In this document: in pieces, positions 35,264 to 48,625 of the stretch
Layout of the letters: the number at the start of each line of letters is the position of its first letter
Numbering within the stretch: the first letter of the stretch is position 1
NCBI GenBank assembly: GCA_951804985.1
Contig: OX638130.1
Span: forward strand, 96,779,700-96,843,699
Direction of reading: 5' to 3'
From: Dryomyza anilis
Taxonomy: Eukaryota; Arthropoda; Insecta; Diptera; Dryomyzidae
DNA: 64,000 nucleotides
Notes under the pieces: generated by a model
What the model saw: only the letters and a program-made list of their open reading frames with translations
What the model was told of the DNA's origin: nothing
Database searches by the model: none
Translations under genes and position numbers: made by a program

Positions 35264-37159
35264 CATTTTTTTAACATCAAAATTTGTTATTAATTTTTTT
35301 ATTTTAGTAAAATATTTAAAAAATATATATATACTTTTTTTATTATTTATTTTTAATTTATATATTTTTTTTTAGTTTTTTATTTATATTTATTATTTTA
35401 TTTCAATTTCTGTGCTCGTGAAGAATGCTATGTTTACTTGCTAATGCCAATAACCAATTTTCTAACAGCCTTCATCTACCAACATTTCCTACTGCTTATT
35501 ATGTAATTTTATATATTTTGTCACTCAAAAGGATGCTATGAATAATATGGCAGGTTGACGTCGAACAAAATTTTCTGTTGAACGAGTTAATGATGCCCCT
35601 AGATGTATGTTATATGCATTTCACATTGCATTTCACATAGTAAATGCTGCATACATTAAGGGGCATATCACGAAATCTCGAAGTTACAGAAATTGAATAC
35701 AAATTCGTTTAATTTTAAAATATTTTGTTTAATTTTATGTTTAATCATGTTATTCAGCTCTGTGAACTTTCTCGATAGTCACGAATTGAACTTGAGCTAT
35801 CCGAGAAAAAAGCAAAATTCATTTTTATGTCAAAGTTTGCGATTCTCTTAATAACTGCTTATAACTCTTTGTTTATGCTAAAATTGTAAAGTTTTTCTCT
35901 CTAAATATTCGACACCAAGAATGTATTAGAAAAATTCAATGTATCTACTAAAATATAACGATATTATAAAACTGTTTATAATATGTTTTTCAAAAAATTA
36001 AATTGGTTTAAAATTTAATTTTACAAAAAACACAAATATTCACCAGAAACTCAAAACTTTAATTTCGGCTTAGTGTTACAAATGGTAATAAAAATCTATT
36101 CAAAACTTGAAATAAAATAACTTTCATTAAAGTCTATGATTTTTGTGTTACCCATTGCTGTCCCGCAAAAGCCTCATAATCAAGCTGAAGTTCTTTGATT
36201 CACTTATGAAATCACGATTTTTCCCGGTTATTTTGTAATTAAAAGTACAACATATATTGTCGGTTGTTTTCTTATTTTTTTTTTTCATTTATAATTCACT
36301 TGTATTTTTAATTAAACGAGTTTTGTTTGGTTCATGCACCCGCCACCGGCAATTTCCAAGCGTAGCGATTGATGTGATGACGATGATAATGATGCGATCA
36401 CGAGCAAAAATGATGAAGGCTCAAAACAAATAGGTTGCAACGTGTTTAGGCCGAAAGGCAGTTGAGGTTGAGTTGAGATTTGCTCGCACGCGAGCGCACG
36501 CAACAACGACAGACAGCAAGACGTTCGTTGCACAGACAGACAGACCGATGAACCTACCGAACATCCGGCGATCGAACGACCGATCAACTTGACCACCGAT
36601 CGACCAACCTGCCAGATAAGAAATAATTGAATAGAATGTGCGATCGAGAGACACAATCTTGCGGCGGCTGTGCACGTTCATGCTTTCAATGGGAGGTGGT
36701 CTGACGTCGTCATTAGGCTGAAACATTCAAGTACTACTAATGACTAGGTCAATACAAATTGATCAATTTTGGAAGCTTCTTGTGTCACAAATGAGCTGCT
36801 TGTGTACAAAGTGCACGTTATTAAAGTTAGGCAATACATTAAAACGTCAAAATAATTTAAATTGTTAAAAAAGAAGAAAAAAAATTCATCTTTTTATTAT
36901 TTTATAATGCAATTTCAAAATAAAAAGAAATTAAATATTTGTTTTATGTGTTATTTGGTTCTCTGAACGAAATAAAATTCGAAAAAATGTCCTTAAAAAA
37001 AAAAATTGTAAACAAAATTTTTTCAAACAAATTTGCGAAAAAAAAAATTTTAGAAAAAAAAATTCATAAAAATTTGTTTTTTTTTTTCAAAAAAAATGTT
37101 CGAAAAAAATAATTAAAAAATATATAAATATTTTTTTATATATATATATATAACTTTTT
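35264..37159. other. Unassigned DNA
   Basis: 35264-36300 is plain AT-rich. 36310-36730 is GC-richer with GATCGACC/GACCGATC runs at 36545-36610. Minus-strand frames at 36312-36726 (101 and 114 codons) overlap each other in different frames and show no domain, so I do not call a gene. 36990-37152 is A/T runs ending in a TA repeat. Confidence 0.4.
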
Positions 37160-37500
37160 ATTACTAGAACCACCGAGAACTGAGAAGTATGGCAAAAACA
37201 GAACGAAAAATAGAAAATTGATTTGATCAGCATTCATCAATATGATGTACATATAAATTGTATTTTATGTTTTAGTTCATTAATTTGATGATACCTATTC
37301 TTCACAAACAGTTCATCTTATTAAAGAATACTTTTTCTGTCATTCATCGTATTGATAATGAATTCATAACATGGATATTTTGTAGTTATCAATATTATGA
37401 ATCTTTCTTCAATACAATGAATCAAGGTTTGAAGAACGAAATTATCCAAATTATTTGATATGAATTAAAAAATATATTGTGAGCGAAATTAGAGAATTCA
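37160..37500. mobile_element. ATTCATCAATATGATG hairpin element, copy 1
   Basis: Contains GAGAACTGAGAAGTATGGCA, CATTCATCAATATGATGTAC, TTCATTAATTTGATGAT, TAGTTATCAATATTATGAAT and a GGTTTGAAGAACGAAATT end. The same blocks in the same order are at 62435-62778, and inverted at 49863-50430. No coding sequence. Exact ends are uncertain. Confidence 0.6.
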
Positions 37501-38582
37501 ATTTGGGTAGTACTTCATTTACTTTAGACATTGTTTAATTGGTGGGTATTTTTTATTTTATAAATTTGATCCATTTTTCATTGCGTAATTTTTTAGTTTG
37601 AAATAATCTCTTATATGTGCGCCTATTATAATATTGTTTTGTGTGCTATATAATTATTATTTCATTATTTCAAACATATATATGATGCCTGAACGCTGAA
37701 AATTATTCATTCTGAACATAAATATGTTTGAACAAAAACAAAAATATGCTTGGCTGTTATTATAATAATGTTTGGTAATGCAATAAATGCAATAATATAT
37801 TTTTTTTTTATTTTTTATTTTTTCATAGAATACCTTTTTAATGTCAACTTATTGCATTGAATATTACATTGTAATAACTTCATTTTATAACCAAAAAAAA
37901 ATGTATTTATTGGACATGGTATAAATTAAAAAAAAAAAACCTAATCATTTCATGTTTTAAATTATTTATTTAATTAAACAATAACAAAAAATAATTTAAT
38001 TGATCGATAGATTATTTTGTCTGTTCTCATGTCCATTACATTGCGTACATTTGGCTGCTACATACAAATTTAATTTCATAATAACTTTAAATGCAATGCC
38101 AGCGCGCCTGGCAACATCAGAACTAATCAGAACAACGCATCACGTACTAGACAAGACACAAAAACAAAAAACAAGTACAACGACAAAAAACGTAATAGCA
38201 ACAACAATAACAACAGCAACTACAACTATATCTTAGTCAACAACTAGAATACAACGCAGCAGCTGTTGCTGTCGGGGCTTCAACGCTCAAATAGCAACTG
38301 ACTGGCTGCGAAGCCAAACAAATTAAGAAGTCATTTGGGTGCTTTTGGCCATTTTTTTGTTGTTCTTGTTGTTGTAGCTTCATTCAGTTCTGTTCAGGCT
38401 GATGGCAGTTGTACTGTGTGTCGCTCGTTCTATGTCCACTGATTGTGAGTTACATACGTGACCATAAATGTGGCCAACGCAAATCATCCTCGTCCTTCTA
38501 CATCTTGTTCGACTGTTGCTGATCCGGCTGCTGCTCATTTACACTGACAGAAAAAATAATCTACTAAATATGCATTTAATGT
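37501..38582. other. Unassigned DNA with CAACAA patch
   Basis: 38160-38225 is (ACAACA)-rich. A possible single transposon end (CACTGACAGAAAAAATAATC at 38542) has no partner that I can find. No gene. Confidence 0.4.
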
Positions 38583-38834
38583 AAACTTTTGCTAATTCAA
38601 GAAACATATTTGTTAGTATCACAAAGGCGTTTGTTATATTTACAAAGTGTTTCATTGATGTTGTTTTTTTTGTGCAATTTACATTTCACACAAAAAAACA
38701 CACAATTTAAACTTTTGCTAATTCAACAAATGTATTTGTTAGTATCACAACGGCGTTTGTTATATTTACAAAGTATTTTATTGATGTTGTTTTATGTGCA
38801 ATTTACATTTCATATTAGTCATGATGAAAATACT
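38583..38834 (-). repeat. Two tandem 126-bp units
   Basis: AAACTTTTGCTAATTCAA starts at 38583 and 38709; both are followed by TTTGTTAGTATCACAA, GGCGTTTGTTATATTTACAA and ATTGATGTTGTTTT. The core is the inverted form of the GAATTAGCAAAAC repeat at 27.6-32.4 kb. As 126 is 42 codons, the frame at 38589-38840 is an internally repeated artefact. Confidence 0.85.
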
Positions 38835-39914
38835 AATTAATTGAATTAAAATCAAATTAAATCGTTGATAAATATAACAAAAGCAATTGTTATATTTACG
38901 AAAATATTAAATAATTTTGTTTATTTAAATACGAACATTCTAAGAACATTATAATCTATATGTTGTTGCGATATTTACAAATATTCTTTCGATGTAATAA
39001 TAATAGCAGCAACATCAACAGCATATCGTCAGCAATAATAACATCAACAGCAACAACAATTCTAGTGGCATGTTTTTGTTGCTGTTTGATTGGTTTTTCG
39101 AATTGAAACATAAAAACGAACAACTTCCTCATTTTAAATTTTCAAAACTTTTTCTCTACGACGTGCCAACAACAATTGCGCTGTGTAATTATTGTTGGCG
39201 TAAAAAAAAATTGGTGGCGGCAGCAACAGTTGCAGCCTCATTACGCTGTCAGTTGTTGTAGTTGTAGCTGCTGTTGATAGCGCTGCTACAACTAGAGGCA
39301 CAATAGTTAATAACATTTTTATTATTTTTTTCGCCGAACAACATTTTTCACCCAGCAACATTTATTCATATGTGTTGCTGTTGCGCATGCGTGTTGCTGC
39401 GCATGCGTAACTACGTGTTGCTGCGCATGTTTTGCGTCATGTTTCGCTGACATTTCGCAGAATCGGAAATTGATTTTCGTCATCAGCTGTTCGTTCGTTC
39501 GCTTGTTCGTGTTGTGTTGTGTTGGAGGGACAAAAGCGCTACGTGTTGCTGTAGCTGCTTCCACTGCTGCAGGTGGCGTCTGTTTTGGGGCGCGTCTAAC
39601 GTGCTGGCCATTAAAATGCTGATTTTGTTTGAGTTTTATGTTTTAGAGTTTTTATTTTTGTATTTTTTTCAATTTATATTTTTCTTTATGAGTTAATGAC
39701 TCTGCGCGCGTCGCTGAATTATTAAGTGCGCACGTCTGCCTGTAATGTGACTTTAATAAAGTTGTTATTTACATGCGGCAGACGCTATGTTGTCTGCGGA
39801 AGTAGTTATTAAAAAAAACTTAATTTTACTTTTAATTGGCAGCTGTGTAGATTTTTCGTTAGAAATAAATATTTTTCTATCTCTCGTTTGTTTTAATGAT
39901 TATTTTAATTTTTG
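38835..39914. other. Unassigned DNA with CAACAG patch
   Basis: 39003-39062 is AACATCAACAGCAA-rich and 39200-39290 GCAGC/GTTGTAG-rich. Overlapping frames on both strands here are driven by simple sequence. No gene supported. Confidence 0.4.
39372..39430 (+). repeat. GTGTTGCTGCGCATGCGT short tandem repeat
   Basis: Three imperfect copies of about 18-25 bp (GTGTTGCTGTTGCGCATGC, GTGTTGCTGCGCATGCGT, GTGTTGCTGCGCATG). The GCGCATGCGC-like core is palindromic. Confidence 0.75.
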
Positions 39915-42570
39915 TGATAAATTGAATTTAAAACGAAAATTAATTTTTTGTGAAAATCTGAATTTTTAGTGAACATTGTAATTTTTAGTGAAAAAGTTTA
40001 TTTTTAGTGAAAAATTGAATTTTTAGTGAAAAATTGAATTTTTAGTGAAAAATTGAATTTTTAGTGAAAAATTGAATTTTTAGTGAAAAATTGAATTTAT
40101 AGTGAAAAATTGAATTATTAGTGAAAAATTGAATTTTTAGTGAAAAAAAGAATTTTTAGTGAAAATTGAATTTTTAGTGAAAAATTTAATTTTTAGTGAA
40201 AAATTGAATTTTTAGTGAAAAATTGAATTTTTAGTGAAAAATTTAATTTTTAGTGAAAAATTGAATTTTTAGTGAAAAATTGAATTTTTAGTGAAAAATT
40301 GAATTTATAGTGAAAAATTGAATTTTTAGTGAAAAATTGAATTTTTAGTGAAAAATTGAATTTATAGTGAAAAATTGAATTATTAGTGAAAAATTGAATT
40401 TTTAGTGAAAAAAAGAATTTTTAGTGAAAATTGAATTTTTAGTGAAAAATTTAATTTTTAGTGAAAAATTGAATTTTTAGTGAAAAATTGAATTTTTAGT
40501 GAAAAATTTAATTTTTAGTGAAAAATTGAATTTTTAGTGAAAAATTGAATTTTTAGTGAAAAATTGAATTTATAGTGAAAAATTGAATTTTTAGTGAAAA
40601 ATTGAATTTTTAGTGAAAAATTGAATTTATAGTGAAAAATTGAATTTTTAGTGAAAAATTGAATTTTTAGTGAAAAATTGAATTTATAGTGAAAAATTGA
40701 ATTTTTAGTGAAAAATTGAATTTTTAGTGAAAAATTGAATTTTTAGTGAAAAATTGAATTTTTAGTGAAAAATTGAATTTTTAGTGAAAATTTGAATTTT
40801 TAGTGAAAATTTGAATTTTTAGTGAAAAATTGAATTTTTAGTGAAAAATTGAATTTTTAGTGAAAAATTGAATTTTTAGTGAAAAATTTAATTTTTAGTG
40901 AAAAATTGAATTTTTAGTGAAAAATTGAATTTTTAGTGAAAAATTTAATTTTTAGTGAAAAATTGAATTTTTAGTGAAAATTTTAATTTTTAGTGAAAAA
41001 TTGAATTTTTAGTGAAAAATTGAATTTATAGTGAAAAATTGAATTATTAGTGAAAAATTGAATTTTTAGTGAAAAAAAGAATTTTTAGTGAAAATTGAAT
41101 TTTTAGTGAAAAATTTAATTTTTAGTGAAAAATTGAATTTTTAGTGAAAAATTGAATTTTTAGTGAAAAATTGAATTTATAGTGAAAAATTGAATTTTTA
41201 GTGAAAAATTGAATTTTTAGTGAAAAATTGAATTTTTAGTGAAAAATTGAATTTTTAGTGAAAAATTGAATTTTTAGTGAAAAATTGAATTTTTAGTGAA
41301 AAATTGATTTTTTAGTGAAAAATTGAATTTTTAGTGAAAAATTGAATTTTTAGTGAAAATTTGAATTTTTAGTGAAAATTTGAATTTTTAGTGAAAATTT
41401 GAATTTTAAGTGAAAATTTGAATTTTTAATGAAAATTCGAATTTTTAGTGAAAATTTGAATTTTTAGTGAAAATTTGAATTTTTAGTGAAAATTTGAATT
41501 TTTAGTGAAAAATTGAATTTTTAGTGAAAAAAAGAATTTTTAGTGAAAATTGAATTTTTAGTGAAAAATTTAATTTTTAGTGAAAAATTGAATTTTTAGT
41601 GAAAAATTGAATTTTTAGTGAAAATTTGAATTTTTAGTGAAAAATTGAATTTATAGTGAAAAATTGAATTATTAGTGAAAAATTGAATTTTTAGTGAAAA
41701 AAAGAATTTTTAGTGAAAATTGAATTTTTAGTGAAAAATTTAATTTTTAGTGAAAAATTGAATTTTTAGTGAAAAATTGAATTTTTAGTGAAAAATTGAA
41801 TTTATAGTGAAAAATTGAATTTTTAGTGAAAAATTGAATTTTTAGTGAAAAATTGAATTTTTAGTGAAAAATTGAATTTATAGTGAAAAATTGAATTATT
41901 AGTGAAAAATTGAATTTTTAGTGAAAAATTGAATTTTTAGTGAAAAATTGAATTTTTAGTGAAAAATTGAATTTTTAGTGAAAATTTGAATTTTTAGTGA
42001 AAATTTGAATTTTTAGTGAAAAATTGAATTTTTAGTGAAAATTTGAATTTTTAGTGAAAAATTGAATTTTTAGTGAAAAATTGAATTTTTAGTGAAAAAT
42101 TGAATTTTTAGTGAAAAATTGAATTTTTAGTGAAAAATTGAATTTTTAGTGAAAAATTGAATTTTTAGTGAAAAATTGAATTTTTAGTGAAAAATTGATT
42201 TTTTAGTGAAAAATTGAATTTTTAGTGAAAAATTGAATTTTTAGTGAAAAATTGAATTTTTAGTGAAAATTTGAATTTTTAGTGAAAATTTGAATTTTTA
42301 GTGAAAATTTGAATTTTTAGTGAAAATTTGAATTTTTAGTGAAAATTTGAATTTTTAGTGAAAATTTGAATTTTTAGTGAAAATTTGAATTTTTAGTGAA
42401 AATTTGAATTTTTAGTGAAAATTTGAATTTTTAGTGAAAATTTGAATTTTTAGTGAAAATTTGAATTTTTAGTGAAAAATTGAATTTTTTGTGAAAAATT
42501 GAATTTTTAGTGAAAAATTGAATTTTTAGTGAAAAATTGAATTTATAGTGAAAAATTAAATTTTTAGTGG
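39915..42570 (-). repeat. 19-bp minisatellite array 4 (reverse), with higher-order structure
   Basis: The plus-strand unit is TTGAATTTTTAGTGAAAAA, about 140 copies, the largest and most homogeneous of the four arrays. A diagnostic pair of variants, GTGAAAAAAAGAATTTTTAG followed by an 18-bp unit, recurs at 40141, 40406, 41070, 41525 and 41695. All intervals equal a multiple of 19 minus 1, so blocks of units were copied together. The right part is rich in the variant GAAAATTTGAATTTTTAGT. Confidence 0.95.
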
Positions 42571-43757
42571 TTTTTATTATTAAATAATGTTATACTCAAG
42601 CGCAAATAAAATTTTCTGATGACCAAACAATACCGATCAATATTTCTTAATTTAAGTATCACCCCCAATAAACGCTGAAATAAACCTATTTGTGACAAAT
42701 GCCACAACAAATTACACATGTTCTATACTAAAACTCTTCCTTTAATGTTGCCACCACTTCAAGGCAGCCGTTTATATTTTGCCAAAATAAAACAACAGCA
42801 AAAAAATATAGATTGGTATTCACTGAGCCTACAAAAGCCAAGCATATTGTTTAGTTCACTGCTGTGTTGGCTCCTATTTTTATCTGCCTAAATGAATCTG
42901 TCTGAGCCATTTGCCTGAACCTTTTGCCTGGCAGAAAGAGCAGCAGCCGCAGCCGCAGCAGAACAGCACAACAAAGGCAAATTATGTTCTTTATCTGTCG
43001 CTGCCAAACGCAGCGACAACAGGGCACAATATATATTTTACTACAACATATTTATCTCAAAGAAAACAAAAAAAAAAAAAACGATTATAAATAATAAAAA
43101 AAATATTTATAATAAATTTTATATCTTTTTAATATTCCTTCATCTCATTTAAAACAGGAAATATTCTACAATTATTACTTTTGAAACAGCCAAAAATCGT
43201 TTATTGCCTTAAACTTATCTTTACTTCCTTCCGTTCGACGGTTCCTCAACATTTTCCGGTTCTGTGCACTTCAAAGTCTCCAGACACAAAAACTAAACTA
43301 AAAATATATCTTAAATTTCATTATTTTTTTGTTCGTTTGTTTGTCTTCTTTGGATTTGAAGTAGTAACAATGGCGGAACACAACGAATCTGTTGGTTTTG
43401 GGTGTGGAGGTAGTAGGTGCTGTTGCTGATGTTGGCCGCCTGCAGGCTGCTTTCAACTAAGAAAGTCGACTTTATCTTTGCTCGCATCTGCCAGCACAAA
43501 GCTAAAAAAACTTTATTATTTAGCCCGAGGAATTGTTATAATTTAATTTTGTCTTTCTTTCTTTCATTCACATTCCATTCTTTTCTACATCAGTTTTTCA
43601 TCTTCTGCCGTGTGCAATATTTGCCATTTCCATTGTTCTCAAACGGTTGTCGCGTTTTGCAGTTCCGCAGGTTTTAGATTTCGCAGATGTAGACGAATTT
43701 ATCTTTTAATTAAGGCTCGTTGTTTACACTTTGTTATATTTTTTTCATTTGCTTTTT
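42571..43757. other. Unassigned DNA
   Basis: 42890-43020 is GC-richer with a CAGCAGCCGCAGCCGCAGCA run. The rest is AT-rich. Small frames at 43181-43677 overlap in different frames and have no motif. Confidence 0.4.
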
Positions 43758-44940
<1,183 letters not shown>

Positions 44941-47763
44941 AAACCCCTAAAACCTGTTTTTTTTTGTTTTGAACAGATTCTGAATAACTTTTGTTCTACG
45001 ACTTTGCTCATAGTTGATACTTTACTAAAATATGTAAAAAATAACCTGGTCGTTTGGAGGAACTCTTTGATGGAACTGCTAAGTACCAGGACTTTAAAAT
45101 TGAAAAAAAAAAATTAAAAAGATTCTAGGCCACAATTTTACTTATTCTATTTTGCCGGTTGGTTGCATATAAAAAGACATAACCCTGCTGGGAAAAGGTG
45201 TCACTTCTGTGAGAGGTCTAAAGGTACCGATCACAGAACACGATGTTGATGACCAGTACTGTGATGGTCTACAGGTTTGCAGAAGGTGTTAATTGACCCC
45301 TCCCTAGGACAACGCCATGTAGCCGGTGGTTTTTTACCAGTTGGTTTTATATAAAAGAGCTAGAACGAGATCGGTTAACTATCTCCGAGGAACCAGTCAA
45401 GTACCCAGTCTAGGACCGGTTCGTTTCCTCTTAAGGAACTAGGGCCGATTCATAATATTTTCCCGTAGGGTAGTTGCTACGTTGCAAATTTCAGCTAATG
45501 ATAAATACTAGTTTTGGGCTTATGATTTTTATATATCGCAGTATTTTTTTTTTATATTTTGTTAATGTTTTTTTATTTTATTTAGAGCATAATAAATTAA
45601 TCAATAATTGGAGTATATAATTTTAAATGCTATGTTGCCAAATTTCGACAAATTTTCAATAGCTAATATAGTTTTCATTTCTCCTGCATTTTGCAATAGA
45701 AATTCCTTAGTATTTTTATAATGACCAGACATTGTTGGAATTTAAATTTTCTAAATCACTGCAAACAAAAATCAATTCCAACCATTATTTTCCCACCCCA
45801 TCACATTACATTCCACTCCCAAGCACTTGGTCGCTTGCATTGCGAACTCATTCGACCTTTGTCAAAGTACTCGACTCATTTATTCATATCGTGCACAAAT
45901 ATTTGTCAACCTAATTAATAATTATGTTCAACACAACGCAATACCAAAGTTTTTCGATTGCAACCAGTTTCGTGAACAGACTCCGCGTGTAATTTTCTTG
46001 TCTGCCGGCACAGTTTGTTTAATTTGTGTTGTGCTCATGGCTGATTCTCTGTCGGTCTGTCTGTCTGTCTACCTGTGTGTAAATATGTTTATATAGTAAT
46101 ATATGTTTGCATTAGTGTTGGCTTTTAAAAGACCCCAACGTTTTCCGCGTGGTCTTTAAAAAAAAAAAAATAATGAAAAGGAAACCCCCCCATCATAAGG
46201 TTTGGTTCGAGTAGGCAATCGGCTGGCAACCCTTGAGAATTTGCCAACTCTGTTGTTTCCCAGTTTTCTCTTCAGTATTAGCAGTTGTTCTACGAATACT
46301 TCTTGTTTTACGTGTTTTTCAATTTATGTGTTTTTATTTTATGGCTACACTGAAAGCTTGAATTTTATGTTTTACGAACAAGGACCTAACTGCCTTGACA
46401 CAACAGCCTATTTTCTAGCTCAACACTCAGATACACTTTTAGCACACCCTGTCCACAGGCACAGACACAACACACTCACACAACACACTCGAAAAAGCGA
46501 AAACATTATAGCTACTCTGAAAATAGCTACAAAACAAAGTAGAATATACGACGTAACCAGAAGGTAAATCATGTCATAAACCTAGACTATTTCAAACCTA
46601 GGCACCCGTAAACACCCTGCTCCATCTGGGCGGCGTTTTTGCACAGCGGAACAAATTGAATGTTAGAATAAATTTAAAGAAACCCTCCTCAAATGGCACC
46701 ATCTACCATACCATTTTGGTAATTTATACTCTTTGTGCCTACCTTTTGGTTTTCCATTATATACCCTATTGTTTTCTAAAATCTTTTTGTCATAAAAATT
46801 TAATACTAACGTTGTTTTAAAGCTGCTGTTGCTGCTCCTGCGAATGTTAAAATCATGTATCTAAAATTCTCGCATTCTCTTTGACTTCGTATTGCTCTGA
46901 CGACGTACGCTAGCTTTCGAGCATGTTCTTGCACAGGTCCTTTTCGAGCGAACGCATTTTGCAATGGTAAAGGATTCTCGGTCTCTACTCTGAGTTTGTT
47001 TGAAGGTTGAATTCAGCGCGCAGATGTACACAAAAACAACAAAAAAAACTTTTTATGTTTATGTTGTAGCTGCTGCTGTATAGTAGAGTAGAGTAGAGGA
47101 TGAGGTTCTAGATGTAGTATTTAGTAGTAATCATACATATGTAGAAGCATGTGTTTGTAAATATGTGCGAATGTATTTGTTGAAAAAGTTTGTCCATGAA
47201 AATGTTGGTAATTGCAAAGTGAGAGCACAGGCTACAGGAAAAACATTAAAAGTTGCCTAAAGGCATTCGACATTCATTTATGGTCACCATCAAATGTGTG
47301 TGTGTTAAATAGTAAAAGTATTTATAATAAGGTTTGTTTATGCGCGGCATCATTCTGGGGGGTAATCATTTTGTTAAAGTTTGTTACATAAAATGATTTT
47401 GTTTTTGTACTGATTTTGGCTGCATCCGCGTGTATATCTTATCGGTATTATAAGGATATTTTGCGAGATCCGATTTTGTAAGTATATTTACTATATTTGG
47501 AAGGGAATGTAATGATTTTGACAGGACACACATAATTTCAGCATGACCGATTCTGTTTTTAGTAGAAGATGTTCTAATTTTGGTTATGCCACAGACAATA
47601 TTTTAATCAGAAAAATATAAGGAAATACACAGACAAACAAGCAATTTATAGGAAGCTTTTAGGTAGGCAAAAGCGGGAATGTGGACAAAACCTGCCTATT
47701 TCCTGCTATAGCGTGAACACAATATTGGTATGGAAATGTTTGGTAATTGTATAGTGCATACCC
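44941..47763. other. Unassigned DNA with a GC-richer block
   Basis: 45155-45455 is much more GC-rich than its surroundings (CCCTGCTGGGAAAAGGTGTC, AGTCTAGGACCGGTTCGTTT) and may be a fragment of an unrecognised mobile element. It has no frame of useful length. 46050-46070 is a GTCT run. The frames at 45721-46567 have no motif. 47400-47600 shows degenerate GATTTTGACAGGACAC-like sequence that reappears at 49180-49420. Confidence 0.4.
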
Positions 47764-48625
47764 TACCATTTTTTGTTTTGGATCAGAATAAGCTCCAAAT
47801 ATTAGATTTCCAATCTATTAACGCCCTCCCAAAATTTCATCATTTTTAAAATAAATCGTCCTTGAAGTGGAAAACACCCAAAAGTTCGTAATTTTCTTTG
47901 ACGTTATTTTTGATTTTTTTTTGTGAAATTGTTTGTGGTCAATTCTAGGACCATTATATTAATTATAAACCCAATAACGTAAGAATATCTCAAACAATAT
48001 GCGAAAGCACCAGACTTAAGGATTTTTTTTTTTTCAAAAACTATAAATATAATAATAGTTTGGCGCTAAAGTCCTGTATAGAACTTCGGCCGAGCTCTCT
48101 CACCATTTTGGGCTGTGCGTGTTATATTTGTACTCAAAGTGGTGGGACCTACAGTTTATTGCCAAATCCGAACGGCGGGTGAGAGCTTTTTCATAGGCAA
48201 TGGTTTTACTCTCGTAGGTTTTCCATTTACTGACGAGAAGTAGTGCGGTATAAAAAGAAATTTCTATGAAAAGATGTAGTTAGCCCCCGTCCAGTCTTGA
48301 ACCGGGGACCTTTCGGCTCGCAGTCCAACGCACTAACCACTGAGCTACCGCGGCTACTTTCAAAAACTATACCCAATACCGTTAACAAATTTAAATTTAG
48401 CACACCTTAAAATATATATCCAAAAAATTACATATCAAAATAACCAGCCATGCCAATTTTAGAACGGTTTAACCAAAGAAAATGTCGATTTCCTTTTTCA
48501 ACTTCAAGGACGATGCGCGAGCTTAAGATTTTTTTCAAAATTGATGAAATTTTAGGAGGACATTAATAGATACAATGTCTTTTTTAGTCTATTACGACCC
48601 AAAAAAAAAAAATATGTAGATGGTA
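47764..48625. mobile_element. Foldback element interrupted by SINE copy A
   Basis: The left arm (about 47764-47882) holds TACCATTTTTTGTTTTGG, CTATTAACGCCCTCC, AAAATTTCATCATTTT and CGTCCTTGAAGTGGAAAA. Its inverted counterpart is at about 48500-48625 (TTTTTCAACTTCAAGGACGA, AATTGATGAAATTTTAGGAG, GACATTAATAG). Most of what separates the arms is the SINE at 48046-48357. No coding frame. Confidence 0.65.
48046..48357 (-). mobile_element. tRNA-derived SINE, copy A (full length)
   Basis: On the minus strand the head reads GTAGCCGCGGTAGCTCAGTG then GTTAGTGCGTTGG. GTAGCTCAGTGG matches a pol III A box and GGTTCAAGACT a B box, spaced as in a tRNA. A body of about 230 bp with no tRNA similarity follows, ending in an AATAAT-type tail. 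The element is flanked by a perfect 14-bp duplication, TTTCAAAAACTATA, at 48032-48045 and 48358-48371. The tRNA-like part is degenerate in the anticodon arm, so the parent tRNA cannot be named and it is not a functional tRNA gene. Confidence 0.9.

Noticed and set aside
36312..36726. Overlapping minus-strand frames of 114 and 101 codons
   Set aside because: They use different frames over GATCGACC-type simple sequence in a GC-richer patch and contain no recognisable domain.
38589..38840. Protein with two copies of a 42-residue repeat
   Set aside because: It is a direct consequence of a 126-bp tandem duplication of non-coding repeat DNA; no motif, and the same core occurs elsewhere out of frame.
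8079..42570. A 34-kb palindrome centred near 25 kb, suggested by the near-symmetric positions of the four arrays
   Set aside because: Array centres are symmetric around about 25.0 kb, but the unique flanks of arrays 1 and 4 and of arrays 2 and 3 do not match in inverted form, and array sizes differ. The symmetry looks accidental.
48280..48357. Functional tRNA gene on the minus strand
   Set aside because: The anticodon arm pairs poorly, the acceptor stem is imperfect, and the same tRNA-like head occurs at the start of a longer repeated body with target duplications. It is a SINE.
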